Assembly: GCF_921293095.1 (NCBI RefSeq)
Contig: NC_060258.1
Span: 5,022,001 to 5,086,000, forward strand
DNA from: Ischnura elegans
Taxonomy: Eukaryota; Arthropoda; Insecta; Odonata; Coenagrionidae
Reading direction: 5' to 3'
DNA length: 64,000 nucleotides
In this document: in pieces, positions 49,265 to 61,042 of the stretch
Position numbering within the stretch: the stretch's first letter is position 1
Layout: each line of letters opens with the position of its first letter
Notes under the pieces: generated by a model
Seen by the model: only the letters and a program-made list of their open reading frames with translations
What the model was told of the DNA's origin: nothing
The model's database searches: none
Made by a program: the position numbers and the translations under genes

Positions 49265-50732
49265 CCGCGCTGCGCGCGCTCGTTAGGGGGCTACGCCCCC
49301 TAAAACCCCCCCGCATCTGGCTACGCCGGCTGCCCCCACCGGACGGCTTCGCCGTCCCGCCCGCGGCGTCTCGGAACGGCTTCGCCGTTCCTCGTCTGGG
49401 GTCGGCTTCGCCGCCCAGATATCGAGGTAGCCCTGTGACGGAGACCCGCTTGTTCCTCGGAACGGCTTCGCCGTTCACCGTGGCAGGGCGGCTTCGCCGC
49501 ACATGGGTTACCCGAGTCCCCCCGAGGCGTCCACTCCTGGTAACGGCATCGCCCTTCCTCTTGATGGGGCGGCTTCGCCGCCCAAGGTTTTCCTATGTCC
49601 CCCCGAGCCATCGACTTCTCGGAACGGCTTCGCCGTTCCTCGCCCGTGGTCGGCTTCGCCGCCCAAGGTTTACCTGTGCCCCCCCGAGCCGTCGCCTCCA
49701 CCGGACGGCTTCGCCGTCCCACCCGCGGCGTCTCGGAAACGGCTTCGCCGTTCCTCGTCAGGGGTCGGCGTCGCCGCCCAGATATCGAGGTAGCCCTGTG
49801 ACGGAGACCCTCTTGTACCTCGGAACGGCTTCGCCGGTCATCGTGGGAGGGCGGCTTCGCCGCCCAAGTGTTACCCGAGTCCCCCCGAGGCTCGACTCTT
49901 GGTAACGGCATCGCTCTTCCTCGTGATGGGGCGGCTTCGCCGCCCAAGGTTTGCCTGGGTCCCCCCGAGCCATCGACTTCTCGGAACGGCTTCGCCGTTC
50001 CTTGCCCGTGGACGGCTTCGCCGCCCAAGGTTTACCTGTGTCCCCCCGAGCCGTCGCCTCCTCGGAACGGCTTCGCCGTTCCTCGCCTGTGGGCGGCTTC
50101 GCCGCCCGAGGGTTATCGGCGACCCGAATCCGGCTTCGCCGGCTGCCCCCACCGGACGGCTTCGCCGTCCCACCCCCGACGTCTCGGAACGGCTTTGCCG
50201 TTTCTCGTCAGGGGTCGGCTTCGCCGCCCAGATATCGAGGTAGCCCTGTGACGGAGACCCGCTAGTTCCTGGGAACGGCTTCGCCGTTCCTCGTGGGAGG
50301 GCGGCTTCGCCGCACAAGTGTTACCCGAGTCCCCCCGAGGCGTCGGCTCCTGGGAACGGCATCGCCCTTCGTCGTGATGGGGCGGCTTCGCCGCCCAAGG
50401 TTTACCTGGGTCCCTCCGCGCCGTCGACTTCTCGGAACGGCTTAGCCGTTCCTCGCCCGTGGTCGGCTTCGCCGCCCAAGGTTTACCTGTGTACCCCCCG
50501 GGCCATCGACTCCTCGGAACGGCTTCGCCGTTCCTCGCCCGTGGGCGGCTTCGCCGCCCAGGGGGTATCGTCGCCCTCCCCCCTCGTAAGACACACGTTC
50601 GGGTGCTCCGCGTGTCGGGGCGGATTCGCCGCCCGAGGGTTCTCGGAGTTTTTTCCTCGCCTCTGACTCCTCGGAGTGCGTCCGACGTTCCTGGAGCTGG
50701 GGGAGCTTCGCCGCCCGGGTTTTCACTCCTTA
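49265..50732. repeat. Hairpin block G8 (long type)
   Basis: Partner of G4, offset 11,495-11,497 bp. It differs by a handful of single-base changes, such as one extra A at about 49738 and a GGC-GTC-GCC loop change at about 49768. Confidence 0.92.
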
Positions 50733-52525
50733 CCAAGCAGTGAGAACTACCGGCTATCCCCTATCGTTTACGAAGGCTGCCGGGGGATAATATTGGAGGA
50801 TGTAGACGCATGCTAGCCGTGATTGTGGCATCTTTTTAATTTAAAACGATGTTTTTAAGGTGGTCCTGGGAGTTTCCAGGGTTTTTTTGTGAGTGTACTG
50901 ACTACGGTCACAAGCATCCTAAGAAATTACTTAGCGATGAGTCATAGGAGAAGGGAATTACTGCTAAAATATGCTAAAACACCAAAGAACATGCTATTTA
51001 CAGAAAAAAAATAATTTTTTTCCCTGGTCTTCTAGGAGGGCACGTGAAATTTAGAGGGTTTTTCTTGCATAAAAGGTTTTTGTCTACCTACAATAAAAAT
51101 TCCAGCGATCTAGCTGTAGGGAAACAATGAATTTTCCCGTATTATTAATATTTAGATTTCCAATTCTGTGTTCTCCACATAGCGGTGCATAGGCGCTTTA
51201 ATAAGGCATAACTCCTGTGAATTTCGTAGCCGTACCTTATGGGGAAGTGGTTTAAAAAATTCGCCTTTAGGTGTCCATGTCCATGAGCCCCTTTTATTAC
51301 TCTACTATTTTGTTAAGAAATGTACATTTAAAAATTTGAAGTTTTATTGCGGGTGAGTAATTGGGGCAGGATAATTGAACATGACGCGTAAATATAGCCG
51401 ACACAATTCCCATTCGGAATCAATAAAAACGATACACCTGGGATGAATGGTACACGAAATATACGACTTATTAGGTAATTTTTATTTTTTTGGGGGGTTC
51501 ACAGGGGGTTTTCGGGGGACCTAAAGTGCTTGTTCTGTATAACGCGGCATCCTTTACCTTGGATAAAAATTTCGGCTCTGTAGCTGTAGTGTAAGCATGC
51601 TTTTTCGACGGTGTCATCCGTTTTAATTAAGTATTCTGCGTTCTCCGGGTAGCGGCACGTAGGGGCAACAAAAAGACGTCACTCACGTTAATTCGTGGCC
51701 GTATGTCGTCGGGAAGTGGCAGAAAAAAATTCCGAAAAATTTAAAATCGTGTGTTGAGGGAATGCAAACTTCACGGCGGATGTATTGTAAGTTACCAAAC
51801 GTTGTAGGAGTCGCAATTTCAATGGAAATACATAATCGTTAATAACTCGAAATTTGTTCGTCTTAAGGATACATGAAGATAGCCGAAAAATTGAATAAAA
51901 AATCTAGTATCTTGCATTTAAGTGAATTTGTCCTACGATTATTGCAAATTGGTGAAAAAAATTCCGAAATTCGGCCCATAAGAAAAGCATTGGAAATTTT
52001 AAATTGTTAAAAAAAATACTTTTAAACAAAAAATTGCAAAGGCAACCACACCAAAAAATCAACCAAAAAATCTAGTGTCTCATACGTTAGGGACTTATTC
52101 CTACAACGATTTTAAGTTGGTTTTTAAAAAATCCAAAGATAGGCCCATAAGAAAAGCATTGGAAATTTAAAAAAATTATAAAAAATACTTTCAATCAAAA
52201 TATGGCAAAAGTTTCGCATCAAAAAATTGACCAAAAAATCTAGTTTCCGTCAGTGAAATTTCATGTTCCGGTGACATTTTTAAGTAGGCAAATAATGGAA
52301 TATGTTTTAGTCCCATAAGGCTCCAATGTTAATTCGGATCGATATATCTCGAAAACCGATCGACTTTTTCGAGATTTCGGACTTTTCCCCCCGATGAATA
52401 TTTTTTCTCCACTACCTGTAAAAATTTCGTCTTCCCAGCACGTCCGGAAGTGGTCGGGAATTTGTATACGTGAATCAGTGAGTGTGCTATCTGTCACACA
52501 TCGGGTTGTATATAGTATAGACTCG
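50733..52525 (+). repeat. Block A6
   Basis: Partner of A4 without the extra TATA duplication. The tail near 52300-52500 has private changes (AAATAATGG, CACTACCTG). Confidence 0.9.
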
Positions 52526-53091
52526 CTGCGCTGCGCGCGCTCGTTAAGGGGCTCCGCCCCTTAAAAACCCCGGTTCCGGCTTCGCCGTCTTTATTTTTGG
52601 TCGTTCGAAGACTTTTGAAGTTCAAATAATCTCATCTCAGCTAGCCGGCTTAGCCGGCCAGGGGGTAGGGAGGCACCCCACTCATTCCTGGGAACAGCTT
52701 CGCCGTTCCTCACTGAAGGGCGGCTTCGCCGCCCAGGGATTGAGTGTGCCCCCCCAGGGCTGCCCTGCTTAATACTCGGAACGGCTTCGCCGTTCCTCGT
52801 CTGGGGTTGCCATTGCCGCCCAGAGGGCGAGGGCATTTCGGAACAGTTTCACCGTTATCCGTTTGAGGGGCGGCTTCGCCGCCCAGAGATGGGGGGAGTC
52901 CAAAGCGGCTGCGCCGCTTGAACATCGGGGCGGCTTCGCCGCCCGAGGGTTACTGAAGCTCCCCCTCGCCGAAGCCAGCTACTCCTCGGAACGGCTTCGC
53001 CGTTCCTCGTTTTGGGGCGGCTTCGCCGCCTTGAGGTTGAGGAGCCCCCCCGCGGCTGCTCCGCTTAGTCCTCATTAATGCTCTTCTCCAC
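52526..53091. repeat. Hairpin block G9 (short type)
   Basis: Partner of G5 that retains the complete GGGCGGC-TTC-GCCGCCC hairpin at about 52868-52884 with its GTTTGAGG lead, so it shows the state before the deletion in G5. Confidence 0.92.
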
Positions 53092-54855
53092 CTGGAAGGG
53101 TGCCCAGGGGGATTCGGGGGTTTTAATATGTTATGCATGCGGTCACCAATCGTCCACAGTGATCACGTAGCGATGATTTTAAAGGGGTAGTGCAATGCGG
53201 AGTAATAGTGGCAACAAATACGCATAAAAGAAGACTTAAAGGCAAGTTTTTAATTTTTTTTCGGGGGGTTCCAACGGAATACCGGGGGTATACTTGTGTT
53301 AAACCAGTGGTCACAAATCGTTCTCATAAATTCCGTGCCAATAAGTCCTAGGGGTCCGGAGCAGTTGTTTGACGATTCTTTTACCTGGAGAGGCGATTTA
53401 TTAGAATTTTTTGGGAGGTTTCACGGGGTTATCGGGGGTTTTAATAAGTGGTTTGGGCACCGGTTAAATTGTGACGAAAACTACTCGGAAAGGCGACTTT
53501 AACATTCATTAATTTTTTTTTCAGCGATGTTCCAGGAGGTGATCGGGGGTTTCTGGTGTATTTTCCCGTATGGTTTACGGCTGCTCGCCCTCACCAAATA
53601 TTCCGGATCTTGAGCTCAGAGGGGACGGGTAGTGTGGCGTAATGTTTGCGAGAAGTACCCAAATAGGAGACTAAATGACACATTTTACGTTTGGGAGGGA
53701 TCTCAGGGAGATAGCAAGGGTTTAAATTTGTGTACTCCTGGCGGTCACCATCCATTTACATTAATTCCGTGGGGATGAGTCGTTGGGGCGGTGGAATAGT
53801 CACGAAAAGTATCCAAAAAGTAGACTTATATGCAAAATTTTATTTTTTGGGGGGGTGTATGAGGGTTTACCGGGGGATTATAGGTTTTTACTGCCAGCGG
53901 TCATCAATCATCCACATCAATTCCGTAGCGATGAGAGGTAAGGCTTGGAAAAGCGGCGGAATTGTGACGAAAAGTACCCGAAAAGGCTACTTTTATGCAA
54001 ATTTTAATTCTTTAGGGGGTTTCGGGGGGTTTAAAGATGACGATAATATATGGTCACATTCATTTACTGCCATATCTAACAGTAGTGTGCCCTATGACAT
54101 CTATATTTCGAGAGTAATACAATAAAAAGCCAGTCCCTGAAAAAAGTGAGTAGTGCCCGCCATTTTTATTTTTTCGCTGTTAAATATATTGAATCATTTA
54201 TTAAACGTTCATGTTTTCTGTAAAACAATAAATAGGTGTATGTAACTACAAAGTTTGAAAGAAATTGGTCAGGTTAAAATTGACATAATCTTGTGTTAAT
54301 CTTTTGGAAATCGTAATTTTCGGTGATTTTCGGAATATTTTAATTTTTTCTCAGTAACCAAGGACGATGAAAGAAAATTGTTACCTATATTTCGTAGACG
54401 ATGATATAAGCATATATAATAATCATTTTTGTTATCCTATACCTTAAATTAAGTCGAAGGGAGCGGAATTTATGAAATTTTAATAGAAAAACGAATTTTT
54501 GGACGCCATTTTGGCTGCAATTTTCTGAAAAAGAAATTTACAACATTACGTTATTACGTGCCAACGTTCATCAGCTTTTAGGAAATGCATTAGCGATCCG
54601 TGTGGCACACACCATTCGCGCGCAGTAAAATAAAAACCGAAAGATGGTCCCCGAAAAAAGCCCGATCTCGGCCATTTTGTCGTCCTAGCGACGACACGTG
54701 GCGGAAACTTCCGGTTTTCGGATTTTTCCTCCGAATCATATCGGGTTGCCCGCACGCGTGCCAAATTTCAGCACTCCAGCACTTCTAGAAGTGGTCGGGA
54801 ATTTGTATCCATCAGTCAGTCAGTCACCACAAGGGCTGTATATAGATAGGTCTCG
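53092..54855 (+). repeat. Block B4
   Basis: Partner of B2 at an offset of 11,491 bp. Only scattered base changes were seen (for example CTTTTATG for CTTATATG at about 53990). Confidence 0.92.
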
Positions 54856-56293
54856 CCGCGCTGCGCGCGCTCGTTAGGGGGCTACGCCCCCTAAAACCCC
54901 CCGCATCCGGCCTCGCCGGCTGCCCCCACCGGACGGCTTCGCCGTCCAACCCGCGACTACTCGGAATGGCTTCGCCGTACCTCGACGAGGGGTCGTCTTC
55001 GCCGCCCATATATTTAGGCAGCCCTCCGACAGACAGCAGCTGGTTCCTTAGAACGGCTTCGCCGTTCATCGTGTGAGGGCGGCTTCGCCGCACAAGGGTT
55101 ACCCGAGTCCCCCCTAGGCGTGGACTCCTGGGAACGGCATCTCCCTTCCTCGTGCCGGGGCGGCTTCGCCGCCCAAGGTTTACCGGTGTTCCCCCGAGAC
55201 TGCGACAACTCGGAACGGCTGCGCCGTTCCTCGCCGCCCCCTCCGGACGGCTTCGCCGTCCCACCCGGGACTCCTCGGAACGGCTTCGCCGTTTCTCGTT
55301 GTGGGTCGGCTTCGCCGCCCATATATTGAGGCAGCCCTCCAACAGACACCAGCTAGTACCTCGGAACGGCTTCGCCGTTCATCGTGTTAGGGCGGCTTCG
55401 CCGCCCAAGGGTTACCCGAGTCCCCCCGAGGCGTGGACTCCTAGGAACGGCATCGCCCTTCCTCGTGGCGGGGCGGCTTCGCCGCCCAAGGTTTACCGGT
55501 GTTCCCCCGCGCCTTCGACAACTCGGAACGGCTGCGCCGTTCCTCGCCTGTGGGCGGCTTCACCGCCCAAGGGTTATCTCGTCGTAATGGGGCGGCTTCG
55601 CCTCCCAAGGTTTACCTATTTCCCCGAGCCATCGCCTCCTCGGAACGGCTGCGCCGTTGCTCGCGGGAGGGCGGCTTCGCCGCCCAAGGGTTATCGGCGC
55701 CCTCCCTCGTTAGCTTCCTCGTAATGGGGCGGGTTCGCCGCCCAGGGTTTACCCGTGTTCCCCCGAGGCGTCGACTCCTGGGAACGGCGTCGCCCTTCCG
55801 CGTGATAGGGCGGCTTCGCCGCCCAAGGTTTATTTTGTCCCCCCGAGCCGTCGACTCCTCGGAACGGCTTCGCCGTTCCTCGTCTGTGGGCGGCTTCGAC
55901 GCCCAAGGGTTATCGGCGCCCTCCCCCCGTAAGCTTCCTGGTGATGGGGCGCCTTCGCCGCCCAAGGTTTACCCGTGTCCCCCCGAGGCGTCAACTCCTG
56001 GGAACGGCATCGCCCTTCCGCGTGATGGGGCGGCTTCGCCGCCCAAGGTTTACTGTGTCCCCCCGAACCGTCGACTCCTCGGAACGGCTTCGCCGTTCCT
56101 CGTCTTTGGGCGGCTTCGCCGCCCAAGGGTTATCGGCGCCCTCCCCACTCGTAAGACACCCATTCGGCTGCTCCACGTGTTGGAGCGGATTTGCCGCCCG
56201 AGGGTTCTCGGAGGTTTTCCGTGCCTCTGACTCCTCGGAATGTCTCCGTCGTTCCTGGGGCGGGGGCAGCTTCGCCGGCGGGGGTTTCACTCT
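54856..56293. repeat. Hairpin block G10 (long type, variant)
   Basis: Partner of G6. One stem is newly broken (GGAATGGC-TTC-GCCGTACC at about 54964, where G6 has GGAACGGC), and a TATCGGCGCC replaces TATCGGTGCC at about 55912. Confidence 0.92.
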
Positions 56294-58085
56294 TCACAGA
56301 GCAATGCGTACTACCAGCTTTCCCCGATCGTTTACAAAGGCTGCCGGGGGAGAATGTGGCTGAATGTAGACGCATGCTAGCCGTGATTGTGGCATTTTAG
56401 CTTATGACGATGTTTCGAACGGGGTCCGGGGGGTTTCCAGGGGTTTTTATGAGTATACTGACAACAGTCGCAATCATCCAAATAAATTCCTTAGCGATGA
56501 GTCATAGGAGAAGGGAGTTACTGCTAAAATATGCGAAAACACCGAAGAACATGCTGTTCACAGAAAAAAAATAATTTTTTCCCTGGTCTTCTTGGAAGCC
56601 ACGGGAAATATCGAGGGGTTTTCTTGTATAAAAGGTCTTAGTCTACCTACAGTAAAAAGTCCAGCGATCTAACTGTAGGGGAACAGTGAATTTTCCCGTA
56701 TTACTCACATTTAGATTACCAATTCTGTGTTCTCCACATAGCGGTGCATAGGCGCTGTAATAAGGCATAATTATTGTGAATTTCGTAGCCGTACCTTATG
56801 GGGAAGTGGTTAAAATAAATCGGTTTTAGGTGTCCTTGTCCTGGAACCCCTTTTATTACTCTACTATTTTGTTAAGAAATGTACATTTAAAAATTTGAAG
56901 TTTTATTGCGGGTGTGTAATTGGGGCAGGATAATTGAACATGACGCGTAAAAATAGCCGACACAATTCCCATTCGGAATCAATAAAAACGATACAACTGG
57001 GATGAATGGTACACGAAATATACGACTTATTAAGTAATTTTTATTTTTTTGGGGGGTCACAGGGGGTTTTCGGGGGACCTAAAGTGCTTGGTCTGTAAAA
57101 CGCGGCATCGTTAACCTTGGATAAAATTTTCGGCTCTGTAGCTGTAGTGTAAGCATGCTTTTTCGACGGTGTCACCCCTTAAAATTAAATATTCTGCGTT
57201 TTCCTGGTAGCGGCGCGTACGGGCACGAGAAAGACGTCAATCACCTGAATTTGGTGTCCGTACCACGTCGGGAAGTGGTAAAAAAAAATTGGGAAAAATT
57301 TAAAATCGTGTGTTGAGGGAATGCAAACTTCACGGCGGATGTGTTGTAAGTTACCGAACGTTGTAGGAGTCGCAATTTCAATGGAAATACATAATCGTTA
57401 ATAACTCGAAATTTTTTCGTCGTTTGGATACATGAAGATAGCCGAAAAATTGAATAAAAAATCTAGTATCTTGCATTTAAGTGAATTTGTCCTACGATTA
57501 TTGCATATTGGTGAAAAAAATTCCGAAATTCGGCCCATAAGAAAAGCATTGAAAATTTGAAAAAGTTAAAAAAAATACTTTTAATCAAAATATTGCAAAG
57601 AAAACGGCACCAAAAAATCAACCAAAAAATCTAGTATCTCATACGTTAAGGACTTATTCCTACAACGATTAAAAGTTGGTTTAAAAAAAATCCAAAGATA
57701 GGCCCATAAGAAAAGCATTGGAAATTTTAAAAAAATATAAAAAATACTTACAAACAAAATATGGCAAAATGTTTCACATCAAAAAATCGGCCAAAAAATC
57801 TAGTTTTCGTCAGCGAAATTTCATGTTCCAGTGACGTATATAAGTAGGCGATGAATGGAAAAAGTTTTAGTCCCATAAGGCTCCAATGTTAATTCGGATC
57901 GATATATCTCGAAAACCGAACGACTTTTTCGAGTTTTCGGACTTTTCCCCCCGATGAATATTTTTTCTCCACGACCTGTAAAAATTTCGTCTTCCCAGCA
58001 CGTCCGGAAGTGGTCGGGAATTTGTATACGTGAATCAGTGAGTGAGCTATCTGTCACACATCGGGTTGTATATAATTTAGACTCG
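56294..58085 (+). repeat. Block A7 (last A block)
   Basis: Partner of A5 until about 57720; the tail then differs (GTGACGTATATAAGTAGGCGATG at about 57834). It leads into the remnant G11, the right edge of the array. Confidence 0.9.
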
Positions 58086-58195
58086 CCGCGCTGCGCGCGC
58101 TCGCTAGGGGGCTACGCCCCCTAGAACCCCCGCCGCGGCCGGCTGCGCCGTCCGCGCCCCGAACGGCTTCGCCGTTCCCCGACTTCGTCGGGTGT
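58086..58195. repeat. Hairpin block G11 (110-bp remnant at array edge)
   Basis: Leader CTAGGGGGC-TAC-GCCCCCTAG, a third compensated version with C-G in place of T-A at the outermost pair. Then GAACGGC-TTC-GCCGTTC (58161-58177) and CCCGAC-TTC-GTCGGG (58178-58192), a stem not seen elsewhere in the array. The sequence to the right is unrelated. Confidence 0.85.
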
Positions 58196-58859
58196 CGGCA
58201 TGTCCCCCGGTGTGAACCGAATCGTGTCGTGCATCAACGGGTAAGTATTCGGAGGGGAAAGGTATCGACCACGTGAGTTTGAACTCCGTACCTCGTTCCG
58301 CAGTGCTCTTAAATATGTTTTCAAATTTTTCGAATGCGGGGGTTGCGTTCCCCTTGTCTATCGTCGAAATCGCCCTGGCGTCGAAGAAGCACCGTTTTCC
58401 TCCCCCGCCGATATCCCCTGGCGATCTCTCACTGTGATAATACTTTCCGGAAAGATTTCGGAGATGGAAACTGGTGCATTGTGCACGTACGTTGACAATA
58501 AGGATAATGATTGGGATGCTCGTGATATATCCCGTTGTGCGGTTTGCATCGTAAGTTTTACCACGGCAAAGAAGTACGAAGAAGAAATTTTCGCTCAAAG
58601 TAAGCAATCTTTTTCTCTTTCTATCGAGCGTACAGATGTTATCACCCACTGCATTTGCCAATCGGAAGCCAAATACGGTGAAGGAAGACATTGGAATCCA
58701 CGAGCAATCGTTCGTGGAGAGGAACGCAAAGTCTGCCTTAAGTAATTTTATGCAGTGTTCACCTGCGAAATGAATACGGAATCGGAATTGGTTATGCTTG
58801 CGTCGTAAAGACGTGGCACTAATTGAAAAGTCCGTGAAATGGCTTTCGATTGTTGCCAC
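58196..58859. other. Segment open on both strands; possible exon(s), identity unknown
   Basis: On the plus strand a frame is open from about 58249 to the TAA at 58745 (roughly 165 codons, first ATG 58434), with donor-like GTAAGT at about 58246 and 58551 and an acceptor-like CCGCAG before 58310. On the minus strand a 251-codon frame runs 58859-58104, its last 40 codons lying in hairpin DNA. I recognise neither product. The plus frame has the more protein-like composition (acidic and basic residues mixed, several Cys). Both cannot be real, and either could be chance. Confidence 0.3.
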
Positions 58860-59659
58860 CCCCTCGCCACGTTGAGGCTGCAGTTAGGATTTGAGAGGGG
58901 CATGCACTACAACCACTACTAAGTATTAGCTAAATGTACACAGACAGATGTCTCTGATATTGAAAGACGCGTACGTATTACTCGTAATAGAGAACGTAGA
59001 AATAAATACAAGGCGTCAGTGATCATGAAAATCAAGTTTAGGTACATATACATTCACGTAGGTGTGGCAGGAATAGCTGAGATCCTGTGACATGAATTTC
59101 AAGCAATGCTAAGATAGAGAAAACTTTAGTCGTATTTCGTAACTTAATTGCAACAATTTATGTACGTTAGTAAGACGGCTCCAAGTTGATAAATTGATAC
59201 GCATGCAGATTGTGATTTACAAGGTTGTAAATAGTTAGAATGCGGTGATATGGTGTGGGAAAGTTGAGTAGCATAACACTGAGAAATATGTAAATATAGG
59301 CATAACACGGTGAACATACATCACAAAAGATATCATAGCAGTTCCTTTAAAATTAAGTGTATATAAAATGCAGAAAATGTGGTACAAGAAGGGAGAAAGA
59401 AACGACTATATTACAGTGCAATGTTAATGGAACTAATAATGGTTAATTTTTGTATATTTTCTCTTGTTCATGCGTACTACTTAATGCTATATTTCCAAAC
59501 TGAAAAGGTAACATGCATAGGTTAGATGATCATAGTTTTTATGGATTCATTTTTTTGTATTTTCTAATTTTTGGTAAGTTATTGTAAGTGTGCACCTATG
59601 ACGGTGACATTGTAACGCAGCGTGTAGGTGAAGGGCTATAAAAAGTTAATTTTTAGGCC
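58860..59659. other. AT-rich non-coding interval
   Basis: No open frame over 60 codons and no repeat shared with other parts of the window. It may contain the Helitron 3' end, but I found no convincing terminal hairpin plus CTRR. Confidence 0.4.
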
Positions 59660-60375
59660 CATTTTCCATGAGTTATTTCCTCGCAAACGTCCCTGGTGAC
59701 CTTGTCCCTACTCGAATAATCCGGAGACCGGCCTGTGGTTACGGCGCTTGGTCTTCGTGATGGTATATACCGATGACGATGGAAGGCAAGCCAGGTTCTT
59801 TTGCCACCCTTCTCCACTGATATCACGGAAATGACGGAGTATGGAGATAATTTTTTGCATCCTCGTAAATTAAATGCAATCCAGCGACGATATTGGAATC
59901 GGTGACATCACTTCAATAGGTAGAGAGATATTCTTCGTAGAAATGGACTGTGCGTGTAGTGGGGAAACCCTAGGTGGCCTTCTCCCTACTCCTCGATCCC
60001 GGAGACCGGCCTGTAGAAACGGCACGGGTCTCCCTACGATATATACCGATGGCGATGGAAGGCCGGCGAGGGTCGTCACACTCACACCACTCCACTGTAG
60101 TCTTACGAGATGGTAGGCGATGTAGGCACTCGTTTGCGTAATCGTTAGTGATATTTAATCCAGCGACGATTATGGATTCGGTGACTTCCCATTAAGCAGG
60201 CGATTGTATGTCTTTGCGGAAATGTACTCTCCATGCGGTGGAAACACCCAAGGTAGCCTTCTCCCTACTCTACAAATCCGGAGACCGGCCTGTAGACACG
60301 GCACCTAGTCTCCCTAATGGTATATACCGCTGACGATGCAAGGCACGCTTGGGGTCATCTCAAAGAGACGTGTGA
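59660..60375. repeat. Three tandem ~279-bp repeats downstream of the Helitron gene
   Basis: CCGGAGACCGGCCTGT occurs at 59721, 59999 and 60278 (steps 278 and 279). The start CCAGCGACGAT occurs at 59881 and 60160. Each unit also has CCTACTC, TCTCCCTA and TATATACCG. The first unit is partial. Subterminal tandem repeats are common in non-coding 3' ends of Helitrons, so they may belong to the element. Confidence 0.88.
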
Positions 60376-60392
60376 AATCAATGAACAATTCC

Positions 60393-61001
60393 TCATAGTA
60401 AAAGCTCTGGGAAAACCACGTTTTTGGCGTAAGGTATCCCATCGATGAGTTTCTTCGGCGGAACGAGTACGATTATGTCTTCCGGCCTTCTCACGCGGCT
60501 CAATAAAACGTAGAGTAGACCGTGAGTGAAACAGTCGGTTCTGAGGTCCACTCCGACGTACTCTATAGTCTGGCCCTGGCTCTTATGTCCTGTCATGGAG
60601 TATGCTAAGGCCAAGGGGAACTGGCGGCGGAGTATTTTAAGCGGAGAACCTTCGGTGAATGGGAATATGAAACTGATCCGGGGTATGCCGATGAGGTGTG
60701 TCTTCCCGGGAATTCGGACCGTGACGAGGCGGCGTGTAATAGCAGTCACGATGACTTTGGTCCCATTCACCAGTCCGTCTGCAATATTCAAATTCCTGAT
60801 GATTAGGCATACCGATCCGACCTTGAGGCGCAAAACGTGGTCCGGAATGCCTTTTCCGGATGCCTTGTTCAACAGTTGGATGTCCACATCGAGTCCCTCG
60901 TCGTCTTCTTTGTAGACGCTGTCGGCGCTCCTCAGCTCATGCAGGCATCCTTCGTAAGAGTCGAGAACTAACTCATTTATTTCCTTGACGTTTACATTCA
61001 A
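60393..61001 (-). CDS. Helitron helicase C-terminal part (motifs V-VI), shifted frame
   Basis: A 202-codon frame listed from a TTG. The same frame is open further upstream to about 61100, reading CDILRQLIDEVFPP and ELCAKRAILSTLN, the expected helicase continuation, so the listed start is not an initiation site. It carries TGHKSQGQT (residues 137-145) and LLSRVRRPED (166-175), motifs of the PIF1/RecD-like SF1 helicases that in Helitrons unwind the displaced strand during rolling-circle transfer. It is in the -1 frame relative to 63655-61043. The stop at 60393 is the natural end of the protein. Confidence 0.88.
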   Translation of the reverse strand: MNVNVKEINELVLDSYEGCLHELRSADSVYKEDDEGLDVDIQLLNKASGKGIPDHVLRLKVGSVCLIIRNLNIADGLVNGTKVIVTAITRRLVTVRIPGKTHLIGIPRISFIFPFTEGSPLKILRRQFPLALAYSMTGHKSQGQTIEYVGVDLRTDCFTHGLLYVLLSRVRRPEDIIVLVPPKKLIDGIPYAKNVVFPELLL

Positions 61002-61042
61002 CGTGGAAAGAATCGCTCTCTTTGCGCAGAGCTCGGGTTGGC

